Origin: Tremella fuciformis
Taxonomy: Eukaryota; Basidiomycota; Tremellomycetes; Tremellales; Tremellaceae
Assembly (NCBI GenBank): GCA_032768795.1
Contig: CP136494.1
Coordinates: 2,170,001 to 2,234,000, forward strand
Direction of reading: 5' to 3'
DNA: 64,000 nt
Shown here piece after piece: positions 42,515 to 54,228 of the stretch. The notes beneath the pieces were generated by a model. It had not been told where the DNA came from. It was given only the letters and a program-made list of their open reading frames with translations, and searched no databases. Within the stretch, counting starts at the first letter, position 1; the number at the start of each line of letters is the position of its first letter. The position numbers and the translations under genes are program-made.

Positions 42515-44199
42515 TCAGAGCAGCACCTGGTTGGCCGAGCTCTTGGAGAGGGATTTCTGCACCAGGTCAGTTGCGACATGGATGGGACAGGGGGACGCGT
42601 CGCTCACGTTGGGCAGCACGATGCAGCTCCGGACATGCGTCTCTGGGGCGAGATCCACCTCGGACGCTGATCTTGAGCTCGTCCCTTGAGCGGCAGAGTG
42701 GATGACTCACCCAAGACCGTGACCGAGATCTGGCCCTTGACCTGAAGCTCGGGCTCGGCAAAGCCGTCGACTCTGGCCCAGGGCCCGATGCGGCAGTTCA
42801 TGCCGACGATACTGTTCAACACGGCGGCGTTCTTCTCCAGCACGGTGCCCTCCAGGATGATCGCGTCCTTGACCCGACATCCCTCGCCGATAACGGAGTT
42901 GGGACCGATAGCAACGTTCGGACCGACCTTGGCGGACGGGTCGATCTGCGCCGAGGGGTCGATGAGGACGGGAGGGATGACGCTGCCAGAGGCTTTGGCA
43001 AGGAGCTGAGGGGAGGTTTTGGCAAATCGAGCGAGGTAGAGGGATGAGGCTGTGACGGCGGAGCTACCGGTGAGCACCGCATGCGCCGCAGACGGAAAAG
43101 TGATTCACGCGGCCGTCTTGATCTGTCTCCAGAAATCCTTCGTCTCGTAGACGTACATCTTCTTTGCCGCCGCAAGAGGCACAATGACGTCCTGCTCCAA
43201 GCGAAGGATCTCGTCCGGCTTGACCAGGGGGTCTTCGGCCGCCCGAGCCTGCTTGTCGTCCATGGCGACTTTGATCTCGTCAAAGAGCGATTTGTCAAAG
43301 ACTGTCATCAGTCGTCGGGATCCGAGGAGAAGGAGGACAGCTCACGGTAGACACCGCCGTTGACCATGTTGGAGATCCACGCTTCGGGCTTCTCCACATA
43401 GTGCAGGACCTGCGAGGTCGAGGGGTCGGATACGATGGAGCCGTAGTGGGTAGCGACCTCGCGCTTGACCTGCGCTCGTCAGCGAGTGCTTCATGGCGGC
43501 CGACCCACCTTGACTCCGAGAATGGTGCCGACACCGCGGTGCTTGCCGTGCAGTTCCATCATCTCTTCGAAAGGGAAGGAGCAGCAGACGTCAATGTTGC
43601 AGATGAAGATGTTCTGAGGGACAGGGGGTTTGAGGATAGAGTCGCGGACTGTGGGTCAGCCTACAGCCACGGAAGCACTCAGAGAGGGGAGAGCGGAGGG
43701 CTCACAGTGGTACAGACCGCCGGCGGTGCCAAGCGGGCGGTACTCGCGGAGGTACCTGCGGGTCAGCTGGTGTACAGCAGGGGAGGGGGAAGGGCGAGGA
43801 CGGACGTGATGGTGATGTTGGGAAACTCTCTCCTGGCATCCCGGATAAAGCCGCTAAGGACGCTATCCTCGTAGAATCCAATGATGATGACCTCGCTGAG
43901 ACCGGGCACCTTGGCGAGCGCTGCGAGGGGGTGCCATGCCATGGGCTGGGATTAGCGCTGCGCGAGCGAGGGGGCGAGGGAGTGGAGAGGTGGCACAGCT
44001 GGTGGAGGTTGGAGCAGGGGCGGAGTAGGATCAGGAGTCTCGCTCACCTTGCCAGCGATGGGCAAGAGGGGTTTCGGGCCTGGCATGAGCTGCCAGACTC
44101 TTTGAACGCAAAGAGCAGCTTACAGTCGAGTGTGAGCGGCCTCATGCGCGTCCCCTTGGACCCCCCGCCAATGAGCAGGATACCCTTGGTGACTGCCAT
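42515..44199 (-). CDS. Mannose-1-phosphate guanylyltransferase alpha-type (GMPPA-like)
   Basis: This nucleotidyltransferase-fold protein with a left-handed beta-helix tail is related to GDP-mannose pyrophosphorylase; the alpha type regulates GDP-mannose synthesis in other eukaryotes. The start at 44199 gives MAVTKGILLIGGGSKGTRMR; splicing joins PLTLDCPKPLLPIAGK and PMAWHPLAALAKVPGLSEVI. The middle contains PLGTAGGLYHFRD, HYVEKPEAWISNMVNGGVY and LEQDVIVPLAAAKKMYVYET. The hexapeptide region is PPVLIDPSAQIDPSAKVGPN, IGEGCRVKDAIILEGTVL and CRIGPWARVDG. The last short exon, after a 57-nt intron, encodes KSLSKSSANQVLL. Possibly eight exons; internal boundaries were checked only in part. Confidence 0.88.
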
Positions 44200-44654
44200 C
44201 GTGGCTGTTTGGGAGGTGCGGTGGGACAAGGTGTGGGGGTGTCTGCTGCAGGCAGGCCTACGCGAGAACGCTGCGCAGAGATAGAGAGAGAGTAAGAATG
44301 AACAAGTGGTATGTAGTGGTGGTGGTGGTGTATAGAACGTGACGCCCTAGTCAAGTGGGAATTGAGTTGGACCCTGAAACTGCCACGAGCCATGCCGGTT
44401 CCTAATCGGGTCAGTCGTATCCGAAAGCGGTAATTCTTGTTCTTGGTCGATGCTATGAATGCATTGGATGGGCAGAGCTGTACAGAGTATGCTGTAGCTG
44501 TAGCTATGACTGTATGACACTTGGTACGATGGTGGGACACGGGAATAGGTCAATGCTGGGTATATGGTCGTGTATATGTATATTTATGGAAGACAGATGG
44601 TTCCGATAATTTTGATCTTGGGTGCTGGCGGTCGTTGTGATACAGTGCAGTGCG
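44200..44654. other. Intergenic region
   Basis: A 455 bp spacer with the GMPPA-like promoter and kinase 3' flank. A GGTGGTGGTGGTG run at about 44317-44329 is the only repeat noted. Confidence 0.4.
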
Positions 44655-46018
44655 TCACCGGAAGAAGGGGTCGGGCTGGCCGGTCGAGAGCACGTCGGGC
44701 GAGGCGGCCTCGCTGCGCGGTGTCGTGCGCGGCGGGGGCTTGAGCATGTCAAAGACGCCCGCCTGGAAGTTGGGCAGGCGCAGCGGCGCGAGGGCCTTGT
44801 CCTCGGCGCCAAGCAGGGGTGTGGGGGGCAGCGAGCCGAGGGACGAGACAGAGTGGGAGCGGTGGGCGGGGGGCGAGGGCGAGCCCGAGTCGGCGCGCAG
44901 GGAGGGCGTCTCGTCGTCGTCGTACGCAAACGGGTACTGGTCGTCCCACTCGACACCGTCGTCGTCGACGGCGTCGACCAGCTCGACCTCCATCTCTGCC
45001 TCGGGCAGCGGAGACATGGCGTCGACGTCGTCGGCCGGCACGGGGAGGAGGGGCGGCTGCTGAGCCTGGGCGTGGGCGAGACGCGCCTCGTGCTCGCTCA
45101 TGCTGAATGAGGTGACCTGCAGGACGAGCTTGCGCAGGTGGTGCAGCGAGATGCGGTCGGCGGGGTCGACGGTGAATATCTGCTCGAGGACATAGAGGCA
45201 CTGCGACGAGATGGGCAGGATCTTGCGCAGAAAGCTGGGGTCCTTGAGGAAGGCGCCGAACGACTCGTCGGCGGGCGAGGCGATGCGCCACGGATTGCGG
45301 CCGCACACGAGGTTGACGAGGATGATGCCGAGGGACCAGACGTCGCCCGCGCGCGTGGGGTACGAGGTGGACTGGGGGAACCACTCGCCGAGGCACTCGG
45401 GCGCAATGTAGAACGTCGAGCCGCAGCCAAACTCGGTCGACACGCTCTCCGAGGTGGCGAGGCCAAAGTCGCAGATCTGCACGCGGGTGCCCTGCGCCGA
45501 GCACACAATGTTCTCGGGCTTGATGTCGCGGTGGGCGATGCCGAGCGAGTGCAGGAACGCGACGCCGTCAAGGAGCTGCAGGAAGACGGACCGGATGAGC
45601 TCGTCGTCGCCGACATACTGCGAGTCAGCCCCTGTTTTGTGGTAGGCGGCGGACTTACGCGCTGCCGCTCTGTGATCATGGCGAAAAGGTCCCCCTCGTC
45701 GCCAAACTCCATGACGACGTACACCATGTCGCCCTCCTCGACGATCCTGTCCATGGCGACGATGCTCGTGTGGCCCGAGGCGAGGCCGTGCAGGGCGATC
45801 TCGCGGCGCTGAAAGTGCTTCTGCCGTGCGTCGAGCCCCGTGCGGCGCAGCGCCTTGACCGCGCGGTGCACGGGCTGCGGCAGGTGGGGCGAGGTGTCGA
45901 GCGCGAGGTAGACGACGCCGTAGGCGCCGGTCCCGATGACCGACACGAGCTCGAGGCGGTTCGAGTCGATGAAGCGGGGCTGCGAGGGGCCTGCGGCGGC
46001 CGAGCTGGAGCTGGACAT
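44655..46018 (-). CDS. Ser/Thr protein kinase of the Ran1/Sks1/Vhs1 group
   Basis: Two exons (46018-45659, 45617-44655) encode 440 aa. Kinase subdomains are complete: glycine loop VIGTGAYGVVYLALD, VAIK-type lysine in HRAVKALRRTG, REIALHGLASGHTSIVAMDR, HRDIKPENIV catalytic loop, DFGLATSE, and STFYIAPECLGEW in the activation segment, followed by GDVWSLGIILVNLVCGRNPW. The domain ends near LVLQVTSFS. The tail contains an acidic patch (DDVDAMSPLPEAEMEVELVD, VEWDDQYPFAYDDDE) and Ser/Pro-rich segments. The catalytic-domain style matches fungal Ran1/Pat1, Sks1 and Vhs1 kinases, which control nutrient responses and meiosis entry; which of these it corresponds to is not resolved. Confidence 0.88.
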
Positions 46019-48803
46019 GGTGGTGTGGAAATTATAAGGCGGTCGGTCGTGAGGCGGTTCGTCTTCGTATTCGAGTCGTGTCGTACAAGTGCAGTGCAGT
46101 GTCGGAGCGGCAGTCCAGCTGTCTGTCTGTGCAGAGTGGCCGACGACGGGTCGGGTCGACGACTGGAGACGGGTCGCAAAGAAGAAGCAGAAGACGAAGA
46201 GCTGGAATGAATCAACGCCTGTCCTGCGGTGGTGTGTCGTGCTTCAAAAGTACAGAGTAGAAGAAATGGGCGAGTGGTGTCTCTGGCGACCGACTGGCTG
46301 CTGGCATGTATGTAAAGAGGCTGAAGGAGGCTTTGGGCTGCAGGACACAGCTCAGACCGAGGTCCAATCGCCACGCCTCACAGCTGCCTCGCTGCTTGCC
46401 AGGCTAACAGAGAGCGGGTCCCTCTTGGGCATTCACACTCTCTCCAGGATCCAGGGACGGCAAGGCCGCCAGGCCAAACTCGAGTTAGTGACCAGGACCC
46501 AGGGCTGACTCGGCCATTGGGCAGTACGAGGTGCGGAACGAGGGGACTAATCCCCCGACCGAAGAGCGATGACGGCACTTGGTCCTGGCATGAGAGGGGT
46601 AACGTAACGCCATCTTGCTTTTGGCCCAGCAGCGGGCAGAGAGAGTGGTGTCGAGGGAAGAGAGGAAAGAAACACATAGATCCCTGTTCCTCGTTCTCGG
46701 GACGGGAAGAGAGTGGAAGAAAAAAAAGGCAGATCTCGTTGGCGTTCTGCGCCCTGTGCTATTGCCTCATTGGGCTGAGAGACGGGGTTTACGTCAGGAC
46801 GATTCACGACTCAGGTCGAGAAGAATAGTGGTGGTGGTGTTGTCCGGCGGCTAGCGAAGTGTGCCGTGCCTCGATGGAAAAGGGAAAGCGTGCGCTGTCC
46901 TGTCTCTGGTCTCTTGTTGCCCCCAATAGCATATGAGAAACCTCCGCCCGACCCGCCGTCATTTATCCCCCTTGAGGCGGGTAGCTGAGGGGCTATTGGA
47001 TCGTTCGTAATCGCCTGCTCGGGCAATTGCGCTCGTTCTTCTCGTACGTCGTTGACCGGACTAACTTGGGCACAGGAGAGCGTTGCGTAATGCGACGCTG
47101 TCTCCTCTTTCCTGGACACTGTTAGACGCCGGTGTCTGCACGCACGTCGAGGGCGATCATCGGCGATCGGCTCGTGGAGCGTTCAGCTGCAGAAGCGGAG
47201 GCGGGCTGTGGCCAGACATGCACTCGCGGCCTTGAAGGTATCGGTGAGCCGGACGAGCGGCGTTCCTCTTGTTCCTCAGCCTTCTTTGCATGTCATTGTC
47301 TTCAAACTAGGTTGGGGCTAGCACTAGAACAGAGCTTCGAGCCACGAGTTCGACTCTGACTTCTGCTGCAGAGTCGGATTCGTGGGGATGACGCCGCCGA
47401 CTGGCGCATCCCGTCAGCGCTCGACGTACTGTCGATCTCTCACGGCACCCCGACGTTCACAGCCGGGCACCAACTCGCTTCCTCCATCCTGCATGGCCAG
47501 GGCTGAGCGGAAAGTTTGGGTCGGCGTCCCAGCGCTCCTCCTTCGCTGGTTGAGAACCATTTACGAGACTTGCCCAGATAAAGTCTCCGCTAATCTCCGC
47601 AGCCTTCTGGCGAGTGGGCCGCTGGGAGCGGCCATTCGATTTGAGCCTATCGATTCTCATCGGGAGCACTTCGGCGTGCCCACGCCAGTCAGAGATCTCG
47701 TTCACCCAGCAGGGGTCGTGCGTGCTGTCTACCGCAAGGCCCACCGCCACCAGGCGTCGAGTGGCTCGTGGCTCGTGTCCCGTGCCGGTGGCCGTTGGCT
47801 CTGGCCTGAGTGTGGCACGGTCTCTGGAATCCGCCTGGCGTCGACGTCCAGGCCAGACTTGAGGAGCCGGCCTATACGGTCCGACTTCCGACCCTGCTGG
47901 AGCTGTTACCCGCCACGACTCCCGCGTTAAACAAGGAGCAATTATCTCGCATGTGACGGGAGTCGGCATTCATTCAGGATCGCTCGTGGGCTCCGACCGG
48001 TCAATGAGCGGGTCGACCAAGCTCCTGCGAGGGTGGAGGGCGGCGTCGTCGATCATTGAGCAGGTCCACAGGGCACAAGAGATGATATGAGATCTACAGT
48101 GCAGCGCTAGTTCCTCCACTGGCCACTGACCGTGAGCTGCAGGCGGCGATCGGCGCTTTCGCAAACGTTCCAGCTGTTGCCGCTCGACCAGCTCGCGACC
48201 AGCTCGCGAAGTGCGTAGTTAGCTGGGCCGCGCGGCAAGTCAGCGCCCCCAACTTTGCCGCGACTCCGCTCGTGGCTGCCTGCCTCGGCACGGCGGTCGT
48301 CGTTGCTGTTGTCGTCAACCACGACGACGACGACGGCACTTGTCTGCAGAATGAGCCAGCGCCTCCGAAGATCAGTTGCGTACGTGAGGTGAGGTGGCGG
48401 TGATTCCAGACTACAGCCCCTCGGGGCGGGTGCGGCGGCTTTTGTAAGCCGATCAGCTAGATGCTTGTCTCGGCAGCGGTCGTCCTGCCAAGCAGGAGGG
48501 GTGGAGGTGAGCGATGTCTTGCATGTAAAGTCCAAAGTCACGAGCTGGGAAGATGAAACACGAGACGAGACGACCGGGATGTCTCGATCCGAAGAGGGCG
48601 AGTAATCTCGGCCTACAGTCACCCGAGAACTCGGTTCAAATTCCAGTCCGACCATGACCACACTTGAGACTTCTCGTCCAACAGCAGCGACGCGGGCACA
48701 TGGAGGCGGACGTCGAGAGGCTCGCCGTAGAGGCCGTGCGACTATATCAGGCGTGCGTGACAAGGTCGTCCCCCAGCCAGCAAACAGGCAGCGCTGCGCG
48801 CTG
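46019..48803. other. 2.8 kb region without a supportable gene
   Basis: The longest gap in the window. It contains the kinase promoter and several overlapping frames (for example + 47382-47930 and - 48107-48874) with no recognisable domain. A plus-strand open stretch at about 48,080-48,400 has no ATG, encodes an Ala/Val-rich hydrophobic run followed by four Asp, and overlaps an equally open minus frame starting at 48339. I cannot choose between them. An ncRNA or a gene with unrecognised exons is possible. Confidence 0.35.
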
Positions 48804-49575
48804 ATGGCTGACACCAGCAGACACGCCCCGCGCCGTCTCCTCATAGCCGTCGCGGGCCCTCCCGGGTCGGGCAAGTCAACGCTCGCCTACCCCCTCACAG
48901 ACCGCATCAACGCGCTGCTGCACACGCCGGCGCCGCGCCCCGCGCACATCGACGCCGACACGGCGGTCGCCTCGCCGCCGCCGCTGCACCCGGCCCCGGG
49001 CGCGCCGGGCCAGATGGCGATTAGCGTCTCGCTGGACGGGTGGCACCTCCCGCTGTGCGCCCTGACGCCCGCCACGCTCGCGCGGCGCGGCGCCGCGTTC
49101 ACTTTTGACGCCGAGGGCTACCAGCGCTTCGTGCGGCGCGTGCGGGCGGACGACGAGCCCGAAGTCGAGTTTCTCGAGTTTGACCATGCGATCAAAGACC
49201 CGACGCCCGCGCCCGTCCCTGTGCGCCGGGGCAATCGTATCGTCCTCCTCGAAGGTCTTTACTTGCTGCTGGACGAGCCTGGGTGGCGCGACGCGGTGGG
49301 CATGTACGACATGACGGTGTATGTGGATGTGGAGGAGGCTGTGGCTCGGCGCCGCGTCATCGAGCGCAACTTTCGCGCGGGCATCCTGCCGACGCTCGAC
49401 GCGATGACCGCGCAGGGTGAGTGCAGCATGATGGACGGTCAGTGGCCTGATGCTGATGGTGCTAGTGGACTCGAATGACATGCTCAACTTTCGCGAGGTG
49501 GCGAGCAAGCGCCTGCCGGCAATGTACGAAGTGCGCTCGGTGGACGCGCCAACCACTGATATAGAGACGGGCTAG
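48804..49575 (+). CDS. P-loop small-molecule kinase (uridine kinase/phosphoribulokinase superfamily, Yfh7-like)
   Basis: Start ATG 48804 (MADTSRHAPRRLLIAVAGPP) is preferred because the Walker A motif GPPGSGKST then falls about 20 residues in; an in-frame ATG at 48654 would add a 50-residue Arg-rich extension that could be a presequence. After Walker A come VSLDGWHLPL (the Asp of this superfamily), FLEFDHAIKDPTP, and IVLLEGLYLLLDEPGW (Walker-B-like strand). The lid region has VARRRVIERNFRAGI. One intron (from 49415) joins MTAQ to VDSNDMLNFREVASKRLP. The phosphorylated substrate cannot be told. It lies 288 bp before a D-erythronate-dehydrogenase-like gene on the same strand. Confidence 0.82.
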
Positions 49576-49863
49576 AAGCTTAGATAGCTCGGCGGTCGGC
49601 CTGAGAGTCATCAGCGTACAGCGATTGGCCGGGCTGCTGCCGCCATGGACTTGCATATGCATATCACTCGGTGGACTGGGTGCAGTGGTGGTCGAGACGA
49701 GGTGGTCGCTCGGCGAGTTCGGGCCGGATCAACCGTGGTTCAGCCGTTGGTCCCCCGAGTTCGGCATGGGCAGCAGGCGTAGCAAAGTTATATACTGAGG
49801 GGGCAGGACAACAGATGTCAGACATCTACTCTGATCCCAGTCGTAGCCACCCAGTCACGCGCC

Positions 49864-51181
49864 ATGCTTTCCTCATCCTACGACGCCCTCAAGCTCCCGA
49901 GCCACGTCAAGACGGTGCTCATCACCGGCGCGGGCGGTGAGCGTCTCCTCCCGCGAGACTCGGGCCGTCGGCGGGCCGTAAAGCTGACGCACGACAGGCT
50001 TTGTCGGCCAGCAGCTGACACAGCTGCTGCTGCAGCTCTACCCCTCCCTCAAGCTCATCACCACCGACATTGCCGCCCCGCCCACGTTTGGCATCAGCGA
50101 CGCGAGCCGGCTGAAGAGCATCAAGGCGGACCTTGGCGACCTCGCGGCGGTGCAGGCGCTCTTCGAGGGCGAGACCATCGGCGGCGTCTTTGCGCTGCAG
50201 TACGTCCCTCCCGCACTCCTGCATGGCATCAGCGCGCGCTGACGCGGCAGCGGCATCATGTCCGGTGGCGCCGAGGCCAACTTTGACCTCGGCTACGCCG
50301 TCAACGTCGACTCGCACCTGCACCTGCTCAAGACCGCCGCGAAGCACGGCGCCAGCGCGCCCGCGGGCCAGAAGCCCGTGTATGTGTTCGCGTCGAGCTT
50401 GGCAGTGTACGGCGGGCCCAAGTGCAAGCCCGAGGACCTGGTCGTGCCCGCGTGAGTCGGCTCTCATAGGGCGGCAGGTCGCTGATGCGAGAAGCGACAC
50501 GCCCCTTATCCCCGAGACATCGTACGGGTGCCAGAAGCAGATCATCGAGGTGTACGTGTACGACTACGGCCGGCGGGGGATGCTCGACACGCGCTCGGTG
50601 CGCCTCCCGACCGTCGCCATCCGCTCCGGCGCAGTGAGCGCGCCCATAAAAACAGACGGAGCACAGGTAGCTGACGCTGCAGCCGTCCACCGCCGCCTCG
50701 TCGTTCATCTCGGGCCTCATCCGCGAGCCGCTCATGGGCAAGGTGTCCGAGATCCCCATCGCCACCGGGCCCGACGACCCGATCCTCGACACGCTGCCCG
50801 CGTGGATCTCGCGCACGCGCACCGTCATCCGCAACCTCGTCTGGGCCATGTGCATGCCCGAGAGCTCGCTCAAGGAGCGCGTCAGCAGGAGCATCTGCCT
50901 CCCGGGCCTCAGCGTCCTCCCGCGGGACATCCTCAACGCCCTGTGAGTCTTCACATCTTCTTGATAAGGTCCGGCTGACGGGCAGCGAGGAGCACGGCGG
51001 CAAAAAGGCGATGGACCTCGTGCAGTACAAGCCCGACCCGGTCGTCATCAAGATCTACAAGACGTGGCCGGGCACGTTTGATAATTCCGAGGCGGCGGCG
51101 CTGGGCTTCGAGGTGGACGACCCCAAGACGGGCTTCTCGAGCGCCGTCTCGGACTTCAAGGAGCTCCTCGCGAGCAGCTAG
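49864..51181 (+). CDS. NAD-dependent epimerase/dehydrogenase, D-erythronate dehydrogenase-like
   Basis: About six exons. The spliced N-terminus is MLSSSYDALKLPSHVKTVLI then TGAGGFVGQQLTQLLLQLYP, an extended-SDR Rossmann motif. It continues ITTDIAAPPTFG, IGGVFALHGIMSGGAEANFD, and VFASSLAVYGG. The active-site Tyr and Lys fit PETSYGCQKQIIEVYVYDYG. Downstream are VRLPTVAIRSGAPSTAASSF, SGLIREPLMG and LPAWISRTRTVIRNL. Bacterial DenD proteins share the GxxSGxAExDFDLGY and AVYGG features. It probably oxidises a C4 sugar acid or related substrate; that is inferred from family resemblance. Ends at TAG 51179-51181. Confidence 0.85.
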
Positions 51182-51375
51182 CCCCTCCGTGGCAGCGTTG
51201 GGTTGGTTATCGGTCGTGTGAGGGGCGTCTGTAGAATGCACCGCATGAATTGGCCGTATAGCAGTCGCATCGGTGAATGGGCAGCAAATCCCGACCACCT
51301 GTTACTGTAATTCACCGTTGACCGTATAACACACTCGCCAGACCAGACGTTGACTTGGCTTGCCTCACTGACACA

Positions 51376-51977
51376 ATGCCCGGCCCGTCCTACTCCCCCG
51401 TCAGCATCCAGCACATCAACATTGTCATCCCCGACGGGTCCATCCCCCTCGCCAAAGAGTTCTACGGCGAGGTGCTGGGGTTCGGCCAGGACCCGGTCCC
51501 GCCGCACCGGCAGCACGACCTCTTGTGGTGAGCCAACTCTTGGAATGGGCCAGAGTGAAGAGGCTGACGGCGATGGCAGGATGCGCATAGGCGACGGGCC
51601 TCAGCAGGTAGGTGGGCGTCGCGCTGAGAGGAGAGGGCTGAAGATGGACAGATACATATTGCGCCGGAAGAACAGCCCGGCCACCCGGGACTCGAACACG
51701 CCCCGCTGTCCAGCCGACACCCGTGCTTCTCGGTGGGATCCCTCGATGCGCTGCACGAGCTGCAGCTGCGGATACACGAGCACAGACTGAAGAGCCTTCC
51801 GGCGTCCGCGAGGGAGTGCGATGAGCCCAAGGACGCGGCGCCGACAGACAAAGTGGGTGGCAACTCCTCCGGCACGGGCTGGCTTGTGCTATTGTCTAGC
51901 GGGCTGATGGCCAGATGGCGAGGTTCTTTGCGCGCGACTATGCGGGCAACAAGCTCGAGTTCAACGTGCAGCGATAG
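51376..51977 (+). CDS. VOC (glyoxalase/dioxygenase-fold) family protein
   Basis: Small metal-binding-fold protein of about 130 aa in four exons. It starts MPGPSYSPVSIQHINIVIPD, where the first His of the fold is visible, then IPLAKEFYGEVLGFGQDPVP. The second exon joins LLWMRIGDGPQQ to IHIAPEEQPGHPG. The third ends TDK; intron donor GTGGGT, acceptor GGCCAG. The last exon is MARFFARDYAGNKLEFNVQR, the usual terminal strand with metal-binding Glu. Enzyme activity cannot be predicted. It follows the kinase and DenD-like genes on the same strand. Confidence 0.8.
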
Positions 51978-52337
51978 CCCAAATACTCATACTCGTGCTG
52001 AGCTTTGCTATCTCTGCCTGTGGACATTGTTGTGTGCTCCAAGAAGGATGGATGGTCTCGCTTCTTTTTCCCGGGCAATCAATTGTCTTTCATTCTCTTG
52101 GGTCTGCAGCTAGCTCGTGCACACGACTCGTAGTGGTCTCTGAGTGTGAGATTGCGATGCATGCATGCTGGTACTCGCTGTCGTAGTAGACTCTTCCTTA
52201 GGTGGGTGGAGCAAATACGACCCAGTCCATCCCCTGCGTCATCGAGCGGCGCGTGCTGGCGACTGACACGATTCTTCTTCTCTCCTCCCTACTTTCCTTT
52301 GATACACCACCACAGGTAGCGGTGCACATCAGCAGCC
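51978..52337. other. Intergenic region upstream of GDI
   Basis: A 360 bp promoter region; nothing else recognised. Confidence 0.4.
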
Positions 52338-53996
52338 ATGGATGAAGAGTACGATGTGAGTCTCGCCGCCTCACATAGACGATTGAGCTGACAGCAGGTC
52401 GTCGTCCTGGTAAAGCCGCCGCACCCACTCATACCTCCAAGCTCATACCACAGGGCACAGGCCTCACCGAGTGTATCCTCTCCGGCCTGCTCTCGGTCGA
52501 CGGACAAAAGGTGCTGCACATGGACAGGAACGACTACTACGGCGGCGACTCGGCCTCGCTCAACCTCACGCAGGCAAGTCCACCCCCTCCATCTGCACCG
52601 CACCCAGCTCGGGCCCCCGTGCCCATTGTCCACAGCCGTCGCTGACCACCAGCTGTACCAAAAGTTCCGCCAGTCCGCCCCGCCCGCCAACTTGAACCTC
52701 GGCCGCGATAGGGACTACGCCGTCGACCTCATCCCCAAGTTCATCCTCTCCTCTGGCGAGCTCACGCGCATGCTCGTGCACACCGATGTCGTGCGGTACC
52801 TCGAGTTCAAGGTCATCGCTGGCTCGTACGTCTACCGGGACGGGCGGATCTCCAAGGTGCCTTCGACGGAGAAGGAGGCGGTTCTGAGTCCTTTGATGGG
52901 TCTGTTCGAGAAGCGGCGCGCGAGGAACTTTTTCATGTTCCTCCAGGGCTTCAAGGAGGAAGATCCCGCCACGCACCAGGGTGAGCGGGGGGATCCAGTT
53001 CGCGTGGAGAATACGAGCTCATGGATAGGGATCGATGTGAAGCGGGCCTCGATGAAGGATGTGTACACCAAGTTTGGGCTGGAGAAAGGGACTCAGGACT
53101 TTATCGGGCACGCCATGGCCTTGTGGCTGGACGACGAGTGAGCCCCTCCAGACGGCTTTCGCCGAGTTGTCGTGCTGAGCGTAGCTACGTGACCAAACCG
53201 GCAAAGGAGACGATGGACCGTATCATCCTGTACACCAAGTCCATGGCTCGTTATGGCAAATCTCCCTACATCTACCCCATGTACGGCCTCGGCGAGCTCC
53301 CTCAAGCCTTTGCCCGTCTCTCGGCCATCTACGGCGGCACGTACATGCTCGACAAGAAGATTGAGAGTGTCAATGTCGATGCGGAGGGCAAGTTTACCGG
53401 CGTGACCTCGGACGGCGAGACCGTCAAGGCTAAGCGGGTCATTGGTGACCCGTCTTACTTTGGCGCCGGGCAGGAGCCGGGAGAGGGAGGCAAGGTACGA
53501 GTCATCGAGACGGGCAAGGTCGTCAGGGCCATTTGCATCCTCAAGCACCCGGTGCCAGGGACAGACGACGCGGACAGTGTGCAGATCATCCTCCCACAGG
53601 GCCAGCTCAACCGAAGAAACGGTGAGTCACCATGGACTCGATCTGAGGTGAATGTTGATGTCAGACATCTACATTGCCGCTGTCTCCGCCGCCCATTCCG
53701 TCGCCGCAAAGGATGTCTGGATCGCAATCGTCTCCACCATCGTCGAGACTTCCGTGCCCGAAAGAGAGATTCTCCCCGCCTTGCAGCTTCTCGGCACTGT
53801 CGTCGATAAGTTCGTCTCGATCACTCCTCTCTACGCGCCCACATCCAGCGGCGAGGCCGACAACATTTTCATCACCAAGAGCTACGACGCAACGAGTCAT
53901 TTCGAGACTGTCGTCGAGGATGTGTTTGACGTCTGGAAGCGGGTCAAGGGCGAGGATTTGGTGCTGAAGAAGCGGGAGGTTGACGTCGAGGCTTGA
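52338..53996 (+). CDS. GDI1: Rab GDP-dissociation inhibitor
   Basis: GDI extracts prenylated GDP-Rab proteins from membranes and recycles them. Seven exons, the second a 12-nt microexon (52398-52409, VVVL). Joined, the N-terminus is [20 protein letters not shown], the Rab-binding-platform/FAD-like motif of the GDI/REP family, followed by [20 protein letters not shown] and GGDSASLNL. Other signature runs are [53 protein letters not shown] and [20 protein letters not shown]. Full length at about 445-450 aa, no domain missing. High-confidence ortholog call; the microexon is the notable part. Confidence 0.96.
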
Positions 53997-54228
53997 GGCT
54001 CGGTCATCGAGTCGAGCCCTTTGTAAGTCTTTGTACGATATACGTGGCCAGGATACGACGAGATTTGAAAGATGCGATTTCTTTGTTACGTCACTGATGA
54101 GGCCGAGGTTGGGGAAATTTGATCCCGCTCTCCGCCGTCGTCGTCATGAGGCGAGCCCCGCTTGCAACTTCTCCATAAACTTGTACTTCATTCCTGCTCA
54201 TCAGCCGGAGCTGCTGTAGACGGATACG

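Noticed and set aside
47382..47930. 182-codon plus-strand frame in the 46-48.8 kb gap
   Set aside because: Arg/Ser/Pro-rich composition, no recognisable motif, and an overlapping minus frame of similar length.
48630..48652. GGTTCAAATTCC resembles a tRNA B box
   Set aside because: The flanking bases do not form a 5-bp T stem and no acceptor stem or A box can be placed 5' of it.
51680..51712. GGGACTCGAAC (reverse-complement tRNA B-box-like sequence)
   Set aside because: It lies inside an exon of the VOC gene and no cloverleaf can be drawn around it.
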